Of a stretch of 36,709 nucleotides of DNA, positions 8,080 through 14,779 are shown piece by piece. The notes under the pieces are model-generated. The model was given only the letters and a program-made list of their open reading frames with translations, had not been told where the DNA came from and made no database searches. Position 1 is the first letter of the stretch; every line of letters begins with the position of its first letter. A program made the position numbers and the translations under genes. This stretch comes from Chromobacterium sphagni (GTDB lineage: Bacteria > Pseudomonadota > Gammaproteobacteria > Burkholderiales > Chromobacteriaceae), in contig NZ_MKCT01000041.1 in assembly GCF_001855555.1 (NCBI RefSeq), forward strand, positions 1 through 36,709, read 5' to 3'.

Positions 8080-8289
8080 CGACGTCTACCGGTGGGCAAA
8101 GGCGGCGTGTTACGAAGCGCGGTCGCGATGGCGGAGGGCGGCGGAGATGGATAAAGCGACCGCCCATGCAGTCACGGGACGGCCGCTCTGTCGATCTCGC
8201 GGTCACTGCGTCAGGCGCTGTTGGCGCCGGTCATGCAACGCTATGTCTGCTTTTGGCGCTCGCCCGGCCAAGCGCAGTTTGGCGCAGGC

Positions 8290-8528
8290 TCAATACCTTG
8301 GCGGCTTGTAGCCGGTGCTGCTTTCATGGGCCGATGTTTCATGCGCTGCCGGCGTCTTGGCGGGATCCTTGGCCGGATCGTAAGCCGGGGTACCCGGCTT
8401 GTGCGGCTGCCCTTGATTCGGCGTAGGGGTTTCGCAGCCGGTTTTCGGCGTTTCTACCGCCGGCTTTTGGTCCGGCGTGGCTTGCTTGGGAGCGCCGGGG
8501 CGGCGTTCGATTGGTTGGGCTTGTTCAT
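8290..8528 (-). pseudogene. Small Pro/Lys-rich protein broken by a one-base frameshift
   Basis: From the ATG at 8528 (AGAGG six bases upstream) the frame reads MNKPNQSNAAPALPSKPRR and stops after 24 residues. Adding one C to the C4 run at 8497-8500 opens a 79-residue frame: MNKPNQSNAAPG, then APKQATPDQKPAVETPKTGC, and a tail ending HESSTGYKPPRY with TGA at 8290-8292. Codon use and the low-complexity Pro/Lys/Ala content are consistent across the join, which argues that this is a real gene with a homopolymer deletion, either in the genome or in the assembly. Product function is unknown. A candidate Crp/Fnr-type operator lies 83 bases upstream. Confidence 0.6.
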
Positions 8529-8610
8529 GGTAAACCTCTGAGGTATCCGGCTCTCCGCGAAGTTGCAGGTAGTCGGTATGCCTACTTTGCCGATTTTGAC
8601 TATGGGTGTC

Positions 8611-8626
8611 GGTGCGTTAGCGAGCG
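8611..8626. promoter_or_regulatory. Candidate Crp/Fnr-type operator
   Basis: GGTGCG-TTAG-CGAGCG shares the 11-mer GTGCGTTAGCG with the site upstream of the crp/fnr-type gene (5626-5641, minus strand). It lies 83 bases upstream of the small Pro/Lys-rich gene. The outer bases deviate from the ideal dyad. Confidence 0.4.
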
Positions 8627-8679
8627 GATGCTTGTATCGTTCCCGTTTACCCGCACACCGGCAGGGCGGCGCAATCGGG

Positions 8680-9180
8680 TCAATCTCCCCAGAGCTCGAT
8701 ACTGTCTATCGAGGGCGCGCTGTTGGGGGCGATGGCATGCGCCGGGACTAGGGTGATGTTGGCGACGCATTCGCCATCGAGGGATATGGCGGGGGCCGGG
8801 TGGCCTGGAGTCAATTCAAAACTGACGTCGCGTTGCATGCCGGGTCCGATGCCGTAGAAATTGAACTCGCCAACCATGATTTGGCCAGGCGGTTCGCCGG
8901 CTTTCCTGGCCGAGTCCTGCAGGTAGACCCGGTAGGCGCTTTGCGGATCGGCGCCGGCCCGGATGCCGCGCAGATGCAGGGTCATGCGTCTGCTGCCGGA
9001 GCTGGCCTTGCAGGCACCGCCACGCCAGGGGAGCGCAATCCTGACAACCGGCGGGCCGATGTCGATAACGCCTCCTACTATTTGGTACTTTCCAAGAAGA
9101 TGTAGCGTGGATGCGCATCCCAATAGAAACATCATGGCGGGAAGAAGGGGGGCGATGCGCAGCGCTGGACTCATCCTCAT
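8680..9180 (-). CDS. Lipoprotein resembling the tyrosinase C-terminal domain
   Basis: 166 residues with a lipoprotein signal (LLPAMMFLLGC, acylated Cys about residue 22). The mature part aligns by eye with the last ~150 residues of the tyrosinase encoded at 9272-10801. TLHLRGI...SAYRVYLQDSA matches FLRLEGL...GVYNVYVHAND; MVGEFNFYGIG matches FVGQINFFSAA; ITLVPAHAIAPNSAPSIDSI matches VTLVPTGTGNADALPSIDKI. It therefore appears to be a stand-alone, membrane-anchored form of the polyphenol-oxidase C-terminal domain. GGGAGGGG precedes the ATG at 9180. It lies 91 bases downstream of that tyrosinase on the same strand and may share its transcript. The role (shielding, copper loading or surface tethering) is not known. 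Confidence 0.78.
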   Translation of the reverse strand: MRMSPALRIAPLLPAMMFLLGCASTLHLLGKYQIVGGVIDIGPPVVRIALPWRGGACKASSGSRRMTLHLRGIRAGADPQSAYRVYLQDSARKAGEPPGQIMVGEFNFYGIGPGMQRDVSFELTPGHPAPAISLDGECVANITLVPAHAIAPNSAPSIDSIELWGD

Positions 9181-9271
9181 CGGCCCCTCCCTGGGCACCG
9201 CGCCATGCTGGCGGGCGCGAGTAAAAAGGATCCAGCAGTCAGAGGAGTCCCGGCAAGGCTCCCTGGCCGTT

Positions 9272-10801
9272 TCAGGACGCCACCAGCGCGATCTTGTCGA
9301 TCGACGGCAAGGCGTCGGCATTGCCGGTGCCGGTCGGCACCAGGGTCACCCTGGGAACATCGGTATTGCTTTGCGCCAGCAAGGCGCGGGTTTCCGCGCT
9401 GAGCAGGAAGCTGAAAGCCTTCTTGTCGGGATTGTTGCCTTCGCCGCCTGTCGCGTCATCATGCTGGTGCGTGCCGGCCGCGCTGAAGAAGTTGATCTGT
9501 CCGACAAAGGCGGGGCCGCGCGTGTCCTGGCTTGGCGCATCGTTGGCATGCACATAGACGTTGTATACGCCATTGACCACGCCATGGGCCGAAAGTCCTT
9601 CCAGGCGCAGAAACAGGTTGGCCTGCTTCTTCAGGCTGCGCAGCTTGGCGGAAAACAGCTGGTTGCGTTGCGTCGCTTCGGCGGCGGGCGCGGGATTGGC
9701 CAGGTCTACCGTGACGGGCGCGTTGCCCAGCCGGACGGGAGCGGATTTCTCCGTCGCGACGTTTTCCATCTGCAAGGCGAACTGGGGCGACAGCAGAACC
9801 GGCATCCGCTTGGGGAACGGCAGGCTACCCGCCGGACGCTGCGCGTAGTGATCGTATGCGGTTTTGGGTACCGCCAGGAAGTCTTTCACCGTGCCAACGA
9901 CTGCGCCGCCGGTGGGGCCGGCGAAGACGAATTGAGTGTTGAGGAAGGCCGGGTCGGCTGGGTTTTTGCCGCCGGCGAAATTCCAGCTGGCCCAGATGCG
10001 GTCGATGTTGCAGTGGTGCAGCCAGAATATCGGATCATTCGCCGCCCAGGGAACCGAGGCCATGCCGACATTATTGCCGACATCCACGTGCAGCGCGCCG
10101 TGCGGGTTCATGTCCAGGTTGGCGCAGAAGCCGGCGTCTCCGCCCGAGGTTCCGGAGTACAGGTTCGACTTCATGGCGTTCAGGTTCAGGTCGGCGCCGC
10201 CCGGTCCCTGGGTGATGTTCTGTCCGGCGTTGGTCTGGGGCCAACGGCTGGCGCGGTACAGCGAGTTCCATACCGGATCGCCCTGCTTTCTGAAGTCTAC
10301 CGGCAGTATCTGTTGCACGGGATCGGTGTAATCCCAGTAGGGCAGCGTGAAATTGGGCTTGCCCGACACTTGCCGGATGATCTCCTCGAAGTAGCCGATG
10401 AACATCCGATGCCACGGCAGGAAAAAGTCTTCGCGTTGGCCGCTGCTGTGCGCCTGGCAGGTGTCCCACACCTTGGTGGCCAGGACCTTGTTAGGGTCGT
10501 TCACCGGGTAGACCCGGGCCAGTTCCTGTTGCTTTGTCTTGTCGGCGCGAACGAAGTGGGTGTACCACTGGAATATCCAGTTCAGCGGGTTGCCCTCTGG
10601 GTACTGCGCCGGATCCATCATCTTCTTCACCGCGCTGGCATAAATCGCCAGCATGGCTTGGCCTTCGGCGCTGGCAACGCTGTAGCGGGTATGCAGCTGG
10701 CGTCGGGGGATAAGCAGTGGTTTGGCCGATACGGGCAGCGCAAGGCTGCCGAATACAATAGCGCCTCCCAGTAGCAGCTGACGACGATTGAATTCGGACA
10801 T
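9272..10801 (-). CDS. Tat-exported tyrosinase/polyphenol oxidase with fused C-terminal domain
   Basis: 509 residues. The N-terminus MSEFNRRQLLLGGAIVFGSL is a twin-arginine signal (R6-R7), fitting export of a folded copper enzyme. Type-3 copper ligands are visible: CuA H82 (WYTHF), H118 (CQAHS) and H131 (LPWHRMF); CuB H234 and H238 (NPHGALHVD) and H262/H263 (DPIFWLHHCNIDRIW). Such enzymes oxidise mono- or diphenols to quinones with O2. Residues about 360-509 form a beta-rich domain like the C-terminal domain of polyphenol oxidases, which in plant and fungal enzymes covers the active site. H118 and H131 are 13 apart, against 9 in the second tyrosinase. AGGAGGAAAT before the ATG at 10801 sets the start; the frame is open to 10876. 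The lipoprotein copy of its C-terminal domain follows downstream. Confidence 0.92.
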   Translation of the reverse strand: MSEFNRRQLLLGGAIVFGSLALPVSAKPLLIPRRQLHTRYSVASAEGQAMLAIYASAVKKMMDPAQYPEGNPLNWIFQWYTHFVRADKTKQQELARVYPVNDPNKVLATKVWDTCQAHSSGQREDFFLPWHRMFIGYFEEIIRQVSGKPNFTLPYWDYTDPVQQILPVDFRKQGDPVWNSLYRASRWPQTNAGQNITQGPGGADLNLNAMKSNLYSGTSGGDAGFCANLDMNPHGALHVDVGNNVGMASVPWAANDPIFWLHHCNIDRIWASWNFAGGKNPADPAFLNTQFVFAGPTGGAVVGTVKDFLAVPKTAYDHYAQRPAGSLPFPKRMPVLLSPQFALQMENVATEKSAPVRLGNAPVTVDLANPAPAAEATQRNQLFSAKLRSLKKQANLFLRLEGLSAHGVVNGVYNVYVHANDAPSQDTRGPAFVGQINFFSAAGTHQHDDATGGEGNNPDKKAFSFLLSAETRALLAQSNTDVPRVTLVPTGTGNADALPSIDKIALVAS

Positions 10802-11584
10802 ATTTCCTCCTGGACGGGTATATGGTTTTGTCTGAACAGGTCTTGCAGCGCTCCCGCTTGTAGCCAACCAATGCAATGCTCAAAAAAGTGTTTTGCAGGG
10901 CATTTTCAGGATCGGCGATAAATGGCAATGGAGAGACAGACCAAACTTTTATGCGTTGTTGGCGACTCTCTCCCGATGAGCGACCAGATAACTGAAATGG
11001 CAACCAGCCAGTCATAGTGGTGGCATCAGTTTTTTGTGGTTTCTAGGATGGATGTTCAATTGTTTATTTGTTTGTCCATCCTTATTTTGATTAGATGTAT
11101 TGTGGGTGGGTTGCAATCCGGATTATTACCTACTTTTGATGAAATCAGGCAGTAACGGCTTGGTTGGTCCGGATGGCGGTTTGGGGGCGTGGTTTGTTAT
11201 CGTTGCGCCATATTTCAGCTTCGGTTTAAAAGAATTTGCATGGCGGCTATTTGTAAATCAACCCGCGGGATACAATGAGATGCGCAGGTTTTGTCTGATG
11301 TTGCAATTGACCCTTGTCCCGTTCATATTGTTTTTCCAGTTTTTAGATCAAGGCGCAAGCCAATGCCGCGCGATTTGAATTGTGTCTGGAGTTTTTGAAT
11401 AGGCGGAATGCAGGAATCCTGGTGGATCCCTTGCTGGGGGCCTCAGGTTGAATGCAAGGCAGGCATGAGCGTCTATATATTAAAAACCCCTAGCTTTTGG
11501 CTAGAGATTCTTTCACGCGAGCCTTCTGTTCTTCACCGGGGTGGTCGTGCGTGCCGCATTCGGCCTGGCTGGCGCCCGTCGACG
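10802..11584. other. Long AT-rich intergenic region
   Basis: 783 bases between the first tyrosinase and the DUF2182 gene, clearly richer in A and T than the flanks. It must contain the tyrosinase promoter and the end of the downstream operon (hairpin at 11490-11504). GGATGGA and TCCATCC at about 11047 and 11083 could form a 7-bp stem with a long loop. A 92-residue plus-strand frame (11100-11378) has no ribosome binding site and no family I know, so I do not call it a gene. Confidence 0.5.
11482..11504 (-). terminator. Weak hairpin terminator of the tyrosinase 2 operon
   Basis: On the minus strand CTAGC-CAAAA-GCTAG is followed by GGG and TTTTT. The stem is only 5 bp, but the T run and the position, about 80 bases after the DUF2182 stop codon, fit an intrinsic terminator. 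Confidence 0.4.
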
Positions 11585-12394
11585 TCATCCTGCCGTCGAG
11601 CGTTGTAAAGCCAGCAAGCCAAGCAGTGCAAGAACGGAGGGCCGGGCGGCCAGCCGGCGGTAGCGCTCCGCCCAGGCGATTCCGGTTGCGCCGAGCATGA
11701 TCGCGGCGCCGTGGCCGGTGAGGGAGGCAAGCAGCATCAGCGCCCAGCAGCTGCGGATGCAGGCGGCGGCGTGCTGCATGCCGTAGAGCAGGCAGTCCCG
11801 GTCAGCTTGCCAACCGCTTGGCGCCAATGCGCGCGTCTGGTGGCATTCGGCCAGCGCGCGGGCTTTGCAAGGGGTGAGTTGCCATATCATCGCGGTCATA
11901 AAGCCCAGGATCGCAACCGAGCCTGCGGCGGCTTGAGAGGCCGCCGCACCAGATAGGCCCTGCAGGACAATCGCCGCGGCAAGCCAGCAGCCCAGATAGC
12001 CGGCCAGAAACCCGCCAATCGCGCGATGGCGGCGGCGCCACAGGCTGAGAAACGCAGCTTGCCGAATGCTGGCGGCAGCCAGCGGCATCATCATCGCCAG
12101 CGTCATGCTAATCCATGCCGATATCCGCGCCGGGTCGCCGAGATTCAGCACCGCCTGCCATGGCGCCAAAGGCGCGGCCACCCGGCAAAGCGCGCCCGGC
12201 CACGGCGGGGAGCGGGGGGAAAGCCAGACCAGCCACGCCGCTGCGCTGATTGTCAGCGACCACCATTCGGGGTGGCGTTGGAACCAGGGCAGCTCACGCC
12301 GCCAAAAGCGCCGATGACGGTCGAGCCGCGGGACGCCGACAAGGCCGCCGCCGATTGCTATGCGCTGTTTCGCCGCCGTTTTCCACGTAGCCAT
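11585..12394 (-). CDS. DUF2182 predicted metal-binding integral membrane protein
   Basis: 269 residues with about six to seven membrane segments. It shows the DUF2182 (COG5486) signatures: ISMTLAMMMPLAAASIRQAA (Met-rich helix), a WQLTPCKARALAECH segment with paired Cys/His, and DCLLYGMQHAAACIRSCWAL with further Cys and His in the next helix. The soluble N-terminus is basic. In other genomes DUF2182 is described as a predicted metal-binding membrane protein, often paired with DUF1326; the metal is not established. Here it starts 12 bases after the stop of the C-terminal-domain protein and is the last gene of the tyrosinase 2 operon. A role in supplying copper to the tyrosinases is a reasonable inference but is not shown by the sequence. 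Confidence 0.8.
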   Translation of the reverse strand: MATWKTAAKQRIAIGGGLVGVPRLDRHRRFWRRELPWFQRHPEWWSLTISAAAWLVWLSPRSPPWPGALCRVAAPLAPWQAVLNLGDPARISAWISMTLAMMMPLAAASIRQAAFLSLWRRRHRAIGGFLAGYLGCWLAAAIVLQGLSGAAASQAAAGSVAILGFMTAMIWQLTPCKARALAECHQTRALAPSGWQADRDCLLYGMQHAAACIRSCWALMLLASLTGHGAAIMLGATGIAWAERYRRLAARPSVLALLGLLALQRSTAG

Positions 12395-12406
12395 CGCCGC
12401 ACCCGC

Positions 12407-12883
12407 TCATTCGTAATACAGGCTCACCCTGCCGATTTTCACTTCCGCCGCGCGAGTCTGCTGGCGTCTGGGCACGAAAGTCACGCGCAGGTCTTTTGGG
12501 TTCCATCCGGTTTGATGCTCAAGCTTTGCGATCAGGTCGGTAACTTTGTAGACATAGTGCAAACCAGTGCCGGCATGGCCGCGTCCGGGTTTTGACGCTT
12601 TTTCCAGCCCGAACAAAGGCAGAAGCCCGGCGCACAGCTCCTCATGTTGCTGTGGGTCGCTTTCATTGGGCGAGTGCAGATAGACTTCATAGCCAACCGG
12701 CATCCCGCTGCCGGTGATTTTTTCAAGGCGCAGATAAGCCTGCCGCGCTTTGCCTGCGGCTTGCGCCTGCAGCGCCGGGCCGGTTGGCGCTTCAATCGAC
12801 AGGCTGACGGTGGTATTGGAGGCGGACAAGGGAAAAGACTTCCCAGTGGCAGCCACCATTTCCGATTGTTGTGCGATCGACAT
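12407..12883 (-). CDS. Free-standing tyrosinase C-terminal-domain protein
   Basis: 158 residues, no signal peptide. By eye it matches the C-terminal domain of the first tyrosinase: AYLRLEKITGSGMPVGYEVYLHS corresponds to FLRLEGLSAHGVVNGVYNVY, and LRVTFVPRRQQ...EVKIGRVSLYYE corresponds to PRVTLVPTGTG...SIDKIALVAS. The middle differs (ELCAGLLPLFGLEKASKPGR, TDLIAKLEHQTGW). It begins 4 bases after the stop of tyrosinase 2, which itself lacks this domain, so the pair looks like a split version of the fused enzyme, with the domain acting in trans. A GGGGGA ribosome binding site lies inside the end of the tyrosinase gene, implying translational coupling. Confidence 0.75.
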   Translation of the reverse strand: MSIAQQSEMVAATGKSFPLSASNTTVSLSIEAPTGPALQAQAAGKARQAYLRLEKITGSGMPVGYEVYLHSPNESDPQQHEELCAGLLPLFGLEKASKPGRGHAGTGLHYVYKVTDLIAKLEHQTGWNPKDLRVTFVPRRQQTRAAEVKIGRVSLYYE

Positions 12884-12887
12884 GGTC

Positions 12888-13826
12888 TTATCCCCCAGTG
12901 GCTAGCGTAGTCTTGTCCGCTGCGGCGGCCGGCGTCTCTCCGGTTCTGTCGTATTGATAATGCCAGGGGCTGGCGATGGTATCGACGACATCCTGCGGAG
13001 AATAGGTAACCGGTTGGCCGGCGGCATTGTGGAAAAAGAATTTCACTCCGGTCAGCCAGGATGGATCGGTTGGGTTGCTGTTGCCCTGATGGCGCCAGAC
13101 CTCCCACAGCCGGTCGATATTGGCGTGGTGCAGCCAGAAGATGGGATCGAGCGCGGCGGTGTCGGGGGCGCCCATCAATCCGCCGATATCGCTGTGGATC
13201 ACGTCGTGCGGCACCATTTCAAGCTGGCCCTGATCGTTGTCGCCCGAGTGGTTGAAGCCCCTTGACGGCCCGCCAAACCCCGAATCGCCCCCCGGTGTGG
13301 AGCGCCCGGTGAAAGTCTTGTGTTTGAGGCTGTTCAGACTCACCGCCTTGGAGTCGAGGAAGGCGGCGCCGTCGTTGCCCTGATCCCGCTCCACCCGCAA
13401 CGGATTCTTCTCTGGCACGCCAAACTCGGCGGCGGTGAAGGCGGCGGGAAGTTTTCTGGCGTTGGGATTGGTGGCGTCGCTGTAATCCCAATAGGGCAAG
13501 GCCCAATCTTGCGGGCCGCCCAGCTTGGCGACGGTGGCCGCAACGATCTGTTCGAATATCCCGAGGAACATGCGATGCCAGGGCAGGAACAGCCAAGTGG
13601 CGTGCTGGCATTGTCCCCATGCTTTTTGCTGATCGGCATTGAAGGATGACGGATCGGCGTTCGTGCCATGCACGGCAGCCTGGTATTCCCAGCTGGTCGT
13701 ATTGCTGAGGGGGCGCTGCCGCATGGCGTCGACGGCCCGGGCGTACCATAGCAGCGTCGGGTCATCGGCCGCCAGCCGCCATGCATCCTTGCGCACCCGG
13801 ATCGGGCTGCCAGTGGTGTTTGCCAT
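12888..13826 (-). CDS. Leaderless tyrosinase, catalytic domain only
   Basis: 312 residues with no signal peptide, hence probably cytoplasmic or released by another route. Copper ligands: CuA H53 (WEYQAAVHGT), H75 (GQCQHATWLF) and H84 (LPWHRMFLGI); CuB H207 and H211 (VPHDVIHSD) and H233/H234 (DPIFWLHHANIDRLW). C73 lies two residues before H75, the C-x-H arrangement that forms a Cys-His thioether bond in fungal and plant enzymes. The C-terminal domain is absent and is encoded by the next gene. The protein ends after TYSPQDVVDTIASPWHYQYD. It is first in a three-gene unit with the free C-terminal-domain protein and DUF2182. The ATG at 13826 is followed by MANTTGSPIRVRKDAW; GGAGAGTCC lies just upstream. 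Confidence 0.92.
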   Translation of the reverse strand: MANTTGSPIRVRKDAWRLAADDPTLLWYARAVDAMRQRPLSNTTSWEYQAAVHGTNADPSSFNADQQKAWGQCQHATWLFLPWHRMFLGIFEQIVAATVAKLGGPQDWALPYWDYSDATNPNARKLPAAFTAAEFGVPEKNPLRVERDQGNDGAAFLDSKAVSLNSLKHKTFTGRSTPGGDSGFGGPSRGFNHSGDNDQGQLEMVPHDVIHSDIGGLMGAPDTAALDPIFWLHHANIDRLWEVWRHQGNSNPTDPSWLTGVKFFFHNAAGQPVTYSPQDVVDTIASPWHYQYDRTGETPAAAADKTTLATGG

Positions 13827-14194
13827 CGCGGACTCTCCTTTGCGGACTCAAGTTTGTCGACATGCTTGCTGCAGACATGTGAAGCAAGAACGCCGGGTAG
13901 CCAAGATAAAACAAACATGATGCGCCTAAGTTGGGTATTAGAGCATGCCGCGGAGATTGCAAAACTATTATGTGGTTTTATCTGCGCCTATTGAGAGTGT
14001 TTCTTTTCCACAATTCAGATTCAAGTCGAATCTGGATGCGATGGCAATGGTTTTTCAATCGCGGTTGGTGTATTTTTGCCAGCAGATACTTTAATTTTTG
14101 TGTGCGGTGGCGCACAGACAAACGCCATATCGTGAAATTATTTTCCCCATTACCTGATGGTTTGCCATTTGGTGCCACAGGACTAACGGGAGCA
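13827..14194. other. AT-rich intergenic region upstream of tyrosinase 2
   Basis: About 370 bases, AT-rich between 13970 and 14160. It should hold the promoter of the tyrosinase 2 operon (minus) and of the two small plus-strand ORFs. One perfect dyad of the Crp/Fnr-type series is at 14101-14116. No other gene is supported; the plus-strand frame open from 13931 has AT-rich, aromatic-rich translation without a start signal until 14195. Confidence 0.5.
14101..14116. promoter_or_regulatory. Candidate Crp/Fnr-type operator
   Basis: TGTGCG-GTGG-CGCACA has perfect 6-bp arms identical to those of the site at 2764, 78 bases upstream of the first small ORF (14195/14201) and 275 bases upstream of tyrosinase 2. 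It links this locus to the stress island by sequence pattern only. Confidence 0.45.
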
Positions 14195-14200
14195 ATGGCG

Positions 14201-14296
14201 ATGAGCGAGTTTACTCAACATATTCAAGCCGGGACTGCCAGCCAAGTGATGCCCGCGCGCAGGCTGATCAAGATGGATCTTCCGGACAGGAAATGA
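14201..14296 (+). CDS. Putative 31-residue small protein, upstream of coupled pair
   Basis: MSEFTQHIQAGTASQVMPAR and a short tail ending PDRK. A GGGAG lies about nine bases before the ATG at 14201 (an in-frame ATG at 14195 is closer to it). The TGA at 14294-14296 overlaps the ATG of the next small ORF in the form ATGA, the arrangement of translationally coupled genes. No family is recognised. It could be a leader peptide or chance; the case rests on the overlap, the ribosome site, the dyad upstream and the terminator downstream. Confidence 0.35.
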   Translation: MSEFTQHIQAGTASQVMPARRLIKMDLPDRK

Positions 14297-14457
14297 CCTA
14301 TCCGGATACTTACGAGCCAGGAAACGATGAGCCAGAGTATCTGCTGGTTCAATATGTCGGCACGAGCTGGTTGGGCGATAGACTGAAAGCCGACGAGGCT
14401 GATCCCGAGTTTGGCGGGCCTCTGGACAATTTGATGGAATTGGATTTTGACGATTGA
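14293..14457 (+). CDS. Putative 54-residue acidic small protein
   Basis: Begins MTYPDTYEPGNDEPEYLLVQ and ends GPLDNLMELDFDD. It is strongly acidic (many Asp and Glu) and has ordinary codon use for this genome despite lying in an AT-rich gap. Its ATG overlaps the stop of the preceding ORF (ATGA). The frame stays open upstream to 14158 without a start codon, so a longer ancestral protein cannot be excluded. No family is recognised. A strong terminator hairpin lies about 230 bases downstream. Confidence 0.45.
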   Translation: MTYPDTYEPGNDEPEYLLVQYVGTSWLGDRLKADEADPEFGGPLDNLMELDFDD

Positions 14458-14779
14458 TCTGCATATTGCGGCTTCGCGAGTTTCTATACAGTAAAATTTC
14501 AATGTGGAGGTCGCACAGGCTATTCTTGTGCCGTTATTGACTCTTTGCCTAGCGCGGCTTGTCATTTTACGCTGTCAGCCTCAAAGGATAATGCTGCGGA
14601 AGTTCGGACAGCCAAGATAAGAGGGGAGGCTGGGTCGGGGATGCTCGCGTTGCTTTAACCCTTATTGGGCGAATTGTCGCAAAACAAACAGCCAGGCAAG
14701 CCGCAAGGCCTGCCTGGCTGTTGTTTGCCTACAAGATATGGCTGATCCGGCTCCAGCTTTACAGCATCTTGCTGAAGCG
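14458..14779. other. Intergenic region before the IS5-family element
   Basis: About 320 bases containing the strong hairpin at 14686-14722 and nothing else that I can support as a gene. Confidence 0.5.
14686..14722. terminator. Strong bidirectional terminator with GCAA tetraloop
   Basis: The left arm AAACAGCCAGGCAAGCC (14686-14702) and right arm GGCCTGCCTGGCTGTT (14707-14722) pair with one internal mismatch around a GCAA loop, a stable GNRA tetraloop. A-rich sequence before and TTGTTT after let it work on both strands. It probably ends the transcript of the small plus-strand ORFs. Confidence 0.75.

Noticed and set aside
8963..10774. 603-residue plus-strand frame opposite the first tyrosinase
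   Set aside because: It is a mirror frame of a GC-rich coding gene, without a ribosome site or family resemblance; the minus strand has all copper ligands.
11100..11378. 92-residue plus-strand frame in the AT-rich gap
   Set aside because: No ribosome binding site, a TTG or late ATG start, and no recognisable domain. It could be real but I cannot support it.
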